A stretch of 64,000 nt of DNA from positions 20,891,251-20,955,250 of the forward strand of contig CM076847.1 in the NCBI GenBank assembly GCA_039519185.1, given 5' to 3'. This DNA is from Astragalus membranaceus (lineage: Eukaryota; Streptophyta; Magnoliopsida; Fabales; Fabaceae). Both the position numbers and the translations under genes were made by a program. This document shows, piece after piece, positions 55,784-64,000 of this stretch. The notes under the pieces were generated by a model. It saw nothing but the letters and a program-made list of their open reading frames with translations. It did no database searches and was not told the DNA's origin. Within the stretch, counting starts at the first letter, position 1. Each line of letters starts with the position of its first letter.

Positions 55784-56532
55784 AAAAAAAGAATGTAGAA
55801 GAAATTAGGCACCCTCCGCAGTACCTAAATGAAACTCGTTTTTACTGAAATACCCTTCTGATTCTCTGTTTTCTCTGTGCGAATTTTACAATTAAAAAAA
55901 ATAATGCATATTTGTTAATTTATTTAATAATTAACAACAGCAAAGAAAGAAATAAGGTTGTCTCTCACACGCACTCCCTCCTCCCTCGCAGTCTCTCACA
56001 CGCACTCCCTCCTCCCTCGCGGTCTCTCACACGCAGTCCCTCCTCCCTCGCGGTGTCTCCTCCGTCGCCCTGCTCTCCCGTTCAAGCTCTCACCGCCGTA
56101 CACCGCCATTCACGAAGTTAGCCTCATTTTCTCCCTCTAATCGCGCCTCTTCTCTGCTCCATTCCTCTCCGTCGTGTCTCCGCCGTGACTACGCCGTTTC
56201 GCAGCTTCTTCACCTCTTCTCCACAACCTTCTTCCACTCAGGTAATTTATAGTGATTTATTACTTAATTTGTCCCTAATTTGACTGATTGCAAAAACCCC
56301 AAATTAATTTGAAACGAAACCCTATGAGTAACTGGAGTAAACATTTGGCTAGACTAAACATTTGGTTCCCATTCAGCTTGGGCTTTGATATCCGTACAAA
56401 TTATAGGTCTTTAAAAAAAAACAATGGATTTATTTATGTTTGCATTTTTGTACTCAGGTTCCATTTGAATCTTAATGTTATGTGTCTGTAATGCAAATGT
56501 GATTGATTGGGATATAATGTCGGACAGGTATA
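55784..56532 (+). promoter_or_regulatory. Upstream region, leader exon and first intron of the gene at 56533
   Basis: Three tandem 31-bp units (tctctcacacgcactccctc...) occupy 55971-56063. A leader then shares ctcctccgtcgccctgctct, aagctctcaccg and agcttcttcacctcttctcc with the leader of the FAR1-type gene. The donor ACTCAG|GTAATTTAT is at 56241 and the acceptor TCGGACAG at 56527, five bases before the ATG. Confidence 0.65.
55971..56063. repeat. Three tandem 31-bp units in the leader
   Basis: Units start tctctcacacgca at 55971, 56002 and 56033 with one or two differences each. Confidence 0.9.
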
Positions 56533-58006
56533 ATGTCGGTGCGTTTGCGACACAAGTGTACAACAAACTATATAGGCAAAGTTAATCAGAATCTTACAAA
56601 ATGTCAAAAAGAAAGGATTCATGGTACCCCTTTTAAATGGTTAATGTTCTTACCGGGAAAAATAAACATATCTGGAATTCTGTTGGAAGAATTATGTAGA
56701 CGTTGGGACGAAAAAAGAGGGGGGTTTAGAATACAGAATAAGATAGTTGATTTTAGTCCTTTAGATGTGTGTTATGCCGTAGGACTTGGCATAGTGGGAG
56801 AAGAAGTGGTTTTTGAGGATGACATTAGTTCATATACCCTCACTTTACTTGAAGGAACAAATATGAGTACATCCGCAATTTATGAAAAACTGATGACGCT
56901 TTCCGGGGATGAGAATGTGGATGATTTTTGTAGACTGTATATACTGCATGCAATGGAAGAGTTTTACTTCCCCAACTCATCCACTGGTATTAGTTGTAGA
57001 TGCATTAAGCTATTAGACAATCTAGATGACCTTGGAACATTTAATTGGGGTCTTGCAGTGTATAATAATTTGGTGCAGAAGTTGACAAAAGTTTTGCATA
57101 CTTTGGAACAATCAAATACCTCAACAATTTTGTATCTTATGGGCTGTGTGGTTGTGCTACAGGTATTTTTTTGTGTTGTCATAAAATATGTCAATTCTTT
57201 TTCCTTGTATGTTATATCTTTTACCATCCAATATATATTACTCTATAGGTGTGGGGAATTGAACATGTCTGGCCAAACAGCAAGATGAGTCCGAAAGTTA
57301 AAATGTTGTTTCTGCGTTGTTTGAAGTGGCCTGATTTTTGGCTTGATCGGAAACAAGTTTTGGCCTCATTTCAGAATAACCAGGTAATACTATTGGGAAA
57401 CATATGTCAGTAACTTTGTATTTGATTTTTACATGGCAACTGTCATAAGTTGTGGCTTGACAACTCATTCTTTTCATATTGGTATATTGTTACTAGGTTT
57501 TTCAACTCTTGAATGCAACACAACAAGAGATTGAAATTGATGTTGTGAGAGAAGCATTAAAAGAGGCACCAAATGGTTTTCAGAATTTGCGACAGGTGAA
57601 AATTGAATTGAAGAATCAAAATGCCCTGAATGAACAGCTAGAGGCGGAGCAGAAGCTACTTGAAGAAAGACTAGCTAAAGTTGAACGCGATTTAAGTCAG
57701 CTAAAAAGCTTACCTCAATCAGAAAGGGAAATACTTGAACGCAAAATATGTGAACTTGAACGTGAATTACAAGAAGTAAAAGAAGCAAAAGAAGCTAAAC
57801 ATTCACAGTGTATTGAAGAACAGTCAAGTCAACCGGCTCCTGAACCACAAAATGTTGAGCACCTAAACATTGAAAGACAGTTAGTTGATGATGACCATGA
57901 TGAATCAAATATGCAGACTCGACGAAGGAAGAATCCAAGAAAGATCCAAGATAGTGCAGCAATGCAAACACCATATAAGGCTTTCCACAGGGGGAAAAAG
58001 AAGTAG
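56533..58006 (+). CDS. Unknown spliced gene, 424 residues, possible mobile-element-associated domain
   Basis: Exons 56533-57162, 57249-57383 and 57497-58006 join in frame with GT-AG borders. The N-terminal 210 residues form a globular domain with LFLPG-like and LLEELCRRWDEKRGGFRIQ followed by VDFSPLDVCYAVGLGIVGEE. This pattern recalls DUF1985 / plant mobile domain proteins carried by Mutator-like elements, but I am not sure. Exon 2 gives VWGIEHVWPNS. The C-terminal 170 residues are a long Glu/Lys/Leu coiled coil (about 255-350) followed by an acidic stretch and a basic nuclear-type cluster (TRRRKNPRK), ending RGKKK. The leader is shared with the FAR1-type gene 6 kb upstream, and no frame breaks are seen. 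Confidence 0.65.
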
Positions 58007-58513
58007 GCTGTGTATTCCACGATTTGTTCTAATTAAAGATATTTATGTTTTCCAGTAGTTTTTTTCAAACCTTTAGTCCATTAGACATATATGTATTCCA
58101 CGAGTTGTTGTAATAGTTGTTACTACATTCTGGTTGTGGTGCATGCACAGCAAAACTTTTTAGTTATTATCCAAAGTTTTTATAATGAGCTTCTTTGGTA
58201 TTTTATCCCAAGTTTTGTTTTACTTAAACTAATGCATTTGAAGAGTTTTACTTTCCCCTGTCCCCAAAAGAATGCAAAATGTAATATCTGAATCCTGAGT
58301 TATCAAACCCATTATGAAAGTGAGTATGTTCTGTATGCAGCACCTCCACAGCTTCGAACTGGGCATGCTATGGTATGAACTGGGCATGCTACTGACTTTA
58401 ATGCATGTATGATATTGAATGCAATATTTATTTGATACTTACTACATACGGAAAAATAAACTAAAACGGCCTTCGTGAGGAATACAACCATAACAGGGTA
58501 AATCGTCATGCTA
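58007..58513. other. 3' intergenic region between converging genes
   Basis: AT-rich with repeated tatgtattccacga phrases (58012 and 58090). A short duplicated phrase gaactgggcatgcta occurs at about 58357 and 58378. No gene supported. Confidence 0.5.
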
Positions 58514-58978
58514 TTATTCGTCAGATAAGTCCCCATCTGTACAATACTCCGGGTAATTTTGTAAGTCCATTTCGTCAGGAATGGTTCGTGCCCAATCATG
58601 TCTTCTACATGCAGCGTGTACAAGTTGGTGCCTGTTAATTCGAATTTGCATCTGGTTATTTTCGTGCCTAACCATGTTAACTGCCTTTTCTAGAGACTCA
58701 TCGTTGTCTTCAGTGACTTCAAGTGATTTTTGCTTTGGTGCCTTAATGCAGCATTGTCGTAGCTCTTGTCTCATCCTTATAGACTCCTCAAGACGATATT
58801 CCCACTCTCTACGATACTCATTCATGTTTAATATTGAGTATCGGTCTTGGGGGCACAAACTATATTGAAACAAGCCTCGCTCTAACACCCATACTCGACC
58901 CATACTTTCTAGTATTTCGTGTGGTCTATATGTTGTTCCAATTAAATTTGAATAGAAGGAAAATTCGAAGTAATCCAT
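58514..58978 (-). CDS. Small hypothetical protein, 154 residues
   Basis: A minus-strand frame from ATG 58978 to 58514, beginning MDYFEFSFYSNLIG. It has a charged helical centre (YRREWEYRLEESIRMRQELR), then HQLVHAACRRHDWAR and an acidic C-terminus (YCTDGDLSDE). A plausible splice acceptor (ttgtgtag) lies 22 bp before the ATG on that strand, so a leader exon may exist in 59000-59150. Amino-acid composition is protein-like, but I do not recognise a family. It converges with the gene at 56533 and lies next to the satellite array. Confidence 0.5.
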   Translation of the reverse strand: MDYFEFSFYSNLIGTTYRPHEILESMGRVWVLERGLFQYSLCPQDRYSILNMNEYRREWEYRLEESIRMRQELRQCCIKAPKQKSLEVTEDNDESLEKAVNMVRHENNQMQIRINRHQLVHAACRRHDWARTIPDEMDLQNYPEYCTDGDLSDE

Positions 58979-59149
58979 GTCAGTTGCGTTTTTTTCCTAC
59001 ACAACAACTACATATTAGAATAACAACAACATAAATTATTGTATAAATCTGGAAAGTAAGGAGTTTACCAAGTCCCCTTACCTTAATTGAAGATATAACC
59101 AAATATAGCAGAAGACATTTATTATTTATACTACTTCCCTAGATACATT
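58979..59149. other. Spacer between the small gene and satellite array B
   Basis: AT-rich. It may contain the promoter or leader of the minus-strand gene. The array begins at about 59150 with no transition sequence. Confidence 0.4.
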
Positions 59150-62100
59150 GACATAATCAGGTTCAGAGTACCATTATTAGGTGCCCCATGTGAAGACACA
59201 GTGATATGTCATAATGGTTTTTGGACTGAGGGGGGTTGGCTATTGTGTTAAAAAAGTTGGTGAATTGCGTGGACACCTTGGCCATTGGTCTTGGGTACTC
59301 AAATTAAATGACATGACCTAACCCCTATGCGAATATATGACATAATCAGGTTCAGAGTACCATTATTAGGTGCCCCATGTGAAGACACAGTGATATGTCA
59401 TAATGGTTTTTGGACTGAGGGGGGTTGGCTATTGTGTTAAAAAAGTTGGTGAATTGCGTGGACACCTTGGCCATTGGTCTTGGGTACTCAAATTAAAGGA
59501 CATGACCTAACCCCTATGCGAATATATGACATAATCAGGTTCAGAGTACCATTATTAGGTGCCCCATGTGAAGACACAGTGATATGTCATAATGGTTTTT
59601 GGACTGAGGGGGGGTTGGCTATTGTGTTAAAAAAGTTGGTGAACTGAGTGGACACCTTGGCCATTGGTCTTGGGTACTCAAATTAAAGGACTTGACCTAA
59701 CCCCTATGCGAATATATGACATAATCAGGTTCAGAGTACCATTATTAGGTGCCCCATGTGAAGACACAGTGATATGTCATAATGGTTTTTGGACTGAGGG
59801 GGGTTGGCTATTGTGTTAAAAGAGTTGGTGAATTGAGTGGACACCTTGGCCATTGGTCTTGGGTACTCAAATTAAAGGACATGACCTAACCCCTATGCGA
59901 ATATATGACATAATCAGGTTCAGAGTACCATTATTAGGTGCCCCATGTGAAGACACAGTGATATGTCATAATGGTTTTTGGACTGAGGGGGGTTGGCTAT
60001 TGTGTTAAAAAAGTTGGTGAATTGCGTGGACACCTTGGCCATTGGTCTTGGGTACTCAAATTAAATGACATGACCTAACCCCTATGCGAATATATGACAT
60101 AATCAGGTTCAGAGTACCATTATTAGGTGTCCCATGTGAAGACACAGTGATATGTCATAATGGTTTTTGGACTGAGGGGGGTTGGCTATTGTGTTAAAAA
60201 AGTTGGTGAATTGCGTGGACACCTTGGCCATTGGTCTTGGGTACTCAAATTAAAGGACATGACCTAACCCCTATGCGAATATATGACATAATCAGGTTCA
60301 GAGTACCATTATTAGGTGCCCCATGTGAAGACACAGTGAGATTTCATAATGGCTTTTGGACTGAGGGGGGTTGGCTATTGTGTTAAAAAAGTTGGTGAAT
60401 TGCGTGGACACCTTGGCCATTGGTCTTGGGTACTCAAATTAAAGGACATGACCTAACCCCTATGCGAATATATGACATAATCAGGTTCAGAGTACCATTA
60501 TTAGGTGCCCCATGTGAAGACACAGTGATATGTCATAATGGTTTTTGGACTGAGGGGGGGTTGGCTATTGTGTTAAAAAAGTTGGGGAATTGAGTGGACA
60601 CCTTGGCCATTGGTATTGGGTACTCAAATTAAAGGACTTGACCTAACCCCTATGCGAATATATGACATAATCAGGTTCAGAGTACCATTATTAGGTGCCC
60701 CATGTGAAGACACAGTGATATGTCATATTGGTTTTTGGACAGAGGGGGGTTGGCTATTGTGTTAAAAAAGTTGGTGAATTGAGTGGACACCTTGGCCATT
60801 GGTCTTGGGTACTCAAATTAAAGGACATGACCTAACCCCTATGCGAATATATGACATAATCAGGTTCAGAGTACCATTATTAGGTGCCCCATGTGAAGAC
60901 ACAGTGAGATGTCATAATGGTTTTTGGACTGAGGGGGGTTGGCTATTGTGTTAAAAAAGTTGGTGAATTGCGTGGACACCTTGGCCATTGGTCTTGGGTA
61001 CTCAAATTAAAGGACATGACCTAACCCCTATGCGAATATATGACATAATCAGGTTCAGAGTACCATTATTAGGTGCCCCATGTGAAGACACAGTGATATG
61101 TCATAATGGTTTTTGGACTGAGGGGGGTTGGCTATTGTGTTAAAAATGTTGGTGAATTGCGTGGACACCTTGGCCATTGGTCTTGGGTACTCAAATTAAA
61201 GGACATGACCTAACCCCTATGCGAATATATGACATAATCAGGTTCAGAGTACCATTATTAGGTGCCCCATGTGAAGACACAGTGATATGTCATAATGGTT
61301 TTTGGACTGAGGGGGGTTCGCTATTGTGTTAAAAAAGTTGGTGAATTGCGTGGACACCTTGGCCATTGGTCTTGGGTACTCAAATTAAAGGACATGACCT
61401 AACCCCTATGCGAATATATGACATAATCAGGTTCAGAGTACCATTATTAGGTGCCCCATGTGAAGACACAGTGATATGTCATAATGGTTTTTGGACTGAG
61501 GGGGGTTGGCTATTGTGTTAAAAAAGTTGGTGAATTGAGTGGACACCTTGGCCATTGGTCTTGGGTACTCAAATTAAAGGACTTGACCTAACCCCTATAC
61601 GAATATATGACATAATCAGGTTCAGAGTACCATTATTAGGTGCCCCATGTGAAGACACAGTGATATGTCATAATGGTTTTTGGACTGAGGGGGGTTGGCT
61701 ATTGTGTTAAAAAAGTTGGTGAATTGAGTGGACACCTTGGCCATTGGTCTTGGGTACTCAAATTAAAGGACATGACCTAACCCCTATGCGAATATATGAC
61801 ATAATCAGGTTCAGAGTACCATTATTAGGTGCCCCATGTGAAGACACAGTGATATGTCATAATGGTTTTTGGACTGAGGGGGGTTGGCTATTGTGTTAAA
61901 AAAGTTGGTGAATTGCGTGGACACCTTGGCCATTGGTCTTGGGTACTCAAATTAAAGGACATGACCTAACCCCTATGCGAATATATGACATAATCAGGTT
62001 CAGAGTACCATTATTAGGTGCCCCATGTGAAGACATAGTGATATGTCATAATGGTTTTTGGACTGAGGGGGGTTGGCTATTGTGTTAAAAAAGTTGGTGA

Positions 62101-64000
62101 ATTGCGTGGACACCTTGGCCATTGGTCTTGGGTACTCAAATTAAAGGACATGACCTAACCCCTATGCGAATATATGACATAATCAGGTTCAGAGTACCAT
62201 TATTAGGTGCCCCATGTGAAGACACAGTGATATGTCATAATGGTTTTTGGACTGAGGGGGGTTGGCTATTGTGTTAAAAAAGTTGGTGAATTGCGTGGAC
62301 ACCTTGGCCATTGGTCTTGGGTACCCAAATTAAAGGATATGACCTAACCCCTATGCGAATATATGACATAATCAGGTTCAGAGTACCATTATTAGGTGCC
62401 CCATGTGAAGACACAGTGATATGTCATAATGGTTTTTGGACTGAGGGGGGGTTGGCTATTGTGTTAAAAAAGTTGGTGAATTGAGTGGACACCTTGGCCA
62501 TTGGTCTTGGGTACTCAAATTAAAGGACTTGACCTAACCCCTATGCGAATATATGACATAATCTGGTTCAGAGTACCATTATTAGGTGCCCCATGTGAAG
62601 ACACAGTGATATGTCATAATGGTTTTTGGACTGAGGGGGGTTGGCTATTGTGTTAAAAAAGTTGGTGAATTGCGTGGACACCTTGGCCATTGGTCTTGGG
62701 TACTCAAATTAAAGGACATGACCTAACCCCTATGCGAATATATGACATAATCAGGTTCAGAGTACCATTATTAGGTGCCCCATGTGAAGACACAGTGATA
62801 TGTCATAATGGTTTTTGGACTGAGGGGGGTTGGCTATTGTGTTAAAAAAGTTGGTGAATTGCGTGGACACCTTGGCCATTGGTCTTGGGTACTCAAATTA
62901 AAGGACATGACCTAACCCCTTATGCGAATATATGACATAATCAGGTTCAGAGTACCATTATTAGGTGCCCCATGTGAAGACACAGTGATATGTCATAATG
63001 GTTTTTGGACTGAGGGGGGTTGGCTATTGTGTTAAAAAAGTTGGTGAATTGCGTGGACACCTTGGCCATTGGTCTTGGGTACTCAAATTAAAGGACATGA
63101 CCTAACCCCTATGCGAATATATGACATAATCAGGTTCAGAGTACCATTATTAGGTGCCCCATGTGAAGACACAGTGATATGTCATAATGGTTTTTGGACT
63201 GAGGGGGGTTGGCTATTGTGTTAAAAAAGTTGGTGAATTGCGTGGACACCTTGGCCATTGGTCTTGGGTACTCAAATTAAAGGACTTGACCTAACCCCTA
63301 TGCGAATATATGACATAATCAGGTTCAGAGTACCATTATTAGGTGCCCCATGTGAAGACACAGTGATATGTCATAATGGTTTTTGGACTGAGGGGGGTTG
63401 GCTATTGTGTTAAAAAAGTTGGTGAATTGCGTGGACACCTTGGCCATTGGTCTTGGGTACTCAAATTAAAGGACATGACCTAACCCCTATGCGAATATAT
63501 GACATAATCAGGTTCAGAGTACCATTATTAGGTGCCCCATGTGAAGACACAGTGATATGTCATAATGGTTTTTGGACTGAGGGGGGTTGGCTATTGTGTT
63601 AAAAAAGTTGGTGAATTGCGTGGACACCTTGGCCATTGGTCTTGGGTACTCAAATTAAAGGACATGACCTAACCCCTATGCGAATATATGACATAATCAG
63701 GTTCAGAGTACCATTATTAGGTGCCCCATGTGAAGACACAGTGATATGTCATAATGGTTTTTGGACTGAGGGGGGGTTGGCTATTGTGTTAAAAAAGTTG
63801 GTGAATTGCGTGGACACCTTGGCCATTGGTCTTGGGTACTCAAATTAAAGGACATGACCTAACCCCTATGCGAATATATGACATAATCAGGTTCAGAGTA
63901 CCATTATTAGGTGCCCCATGTGAAGACACAGTGATATGTCATAATGGTTTTTGGACTGAGGGGGGGTTGGCTATTGTGTTAAAAAAGTTGGTGAATTGAG
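59150..64000 (+). repeat. Satellite array B: about 26 units of 189 bp, open at the window end
   Basis: Units can be phased on cataatcaggttcagagtac (59341, 59530, 59720, 59909 and onward), giving 189 bp with a one-base change in units having seven rather than six G after ggactga. Units are nearly identical. Two linked variants recur every five units: type A (gagtgg plus ggacttgacc) at about 59641, 60587, 61531 and 62478, and type B (gagtgg plus ggacatgacc) at 59830, 60776 and 61721. The same family forms array A in the opposite direction. Reading frames in single units are broken across the array, so it is non-coding. Confidence 0.97.

Noticed and set aside
63636..63848. 70-codon frame in the long satellite array
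   Set aside because: Open only because this unit has seven G instead of six. The other units are closed in this frame.
59150..64000. CRISPR-like array
   Set aside because: Units are uniform 189-bp tandem repeats without distinct spacers, and the genome is a plant.
60000..64000. cctaacccctatg phrases as telomeric repeat
   Set aside because: Occurs once per 189-bp unit and is not the plant telomere heptamer in tandem.

Overview
This window looks like a plant nuclear genome, most likely a dicot and probably a papilionoid legume. It has GT-AG introns with AT-rich sequence, plant-only families (arabinogalactan peptide, FAR1-type protein), CACTA, hAT and Mutator-type elements, LTR retrotransposons with a tRNA-Met primer site, a Tat/Ogre-type LTR fragment, tRNA-derived SINEs and a 189-bp satellite. 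The legume assignment is inference from repeat style, not a database match. Most of the 64 kb is transposable elements, many with exact target-site duplications (TSDs) readable from the sequence.

Layout. 1-5244: a minus-strand LTR retrotransposon with 2.57-kb LTRs and only 634 bp between them; the outer LTR is cut by the window start. 6002-12648: a decayed CACTA element (TSD ccc) sitting in the leader of a small broken gene (to 13356). 13631-13920: a decayed minus-strand coding remnant. 16185-16975: a Tat/Ogre-type LTR and primer-site fragment that cuts a minus-strand gene at its 5' end (to 17090). 18331-25727: an apparently intact host gene for a 603-residue acidic coiled-coil protein; its last intron holds a young chromovirus-type Ty3/gypsy element (20923-25215, LTRs differing at two sites) that lacks most of its integrase.

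27190-35420 is a field of small elements: a foldback, two hAT-type non-autonomous elements, a Mutator-type MITE, several SINEs (one chimeric), and one clear host gene, an arabinogalactan peptide (32879-33976) with the MITE about 350 bp upstream. 37112-49031: a degenerate Ty1/copia element whose polymerase gene is split by a nearly intact 7.7-kb CACTA element (39817-47513, TSD att) carrying a TNP2-type transposase and a TNPA-like protein.

49616-64000 is the most unusual part. An intact FAR1/MULE-type transposase-like gene (50430-53504) and a second spliced gene of unknown function (56533-58006) share a related 5' leader and first splice donor. A third small gene (58514-58978) runs towards them. 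Around the second and third genes are two arrays of the same satellite family in opposite orientations: three exact 188-bp units at 53738-54301 and about 26 units of 189 bp from 59150 past the window end. The long array shows a five-monomer higher-order periodicity. A Mutator-type long-inverted-repeat element (54492-55783) lies between them. Whether this is one large mobile element or a coincidence of host genes and satellite is the main open question.
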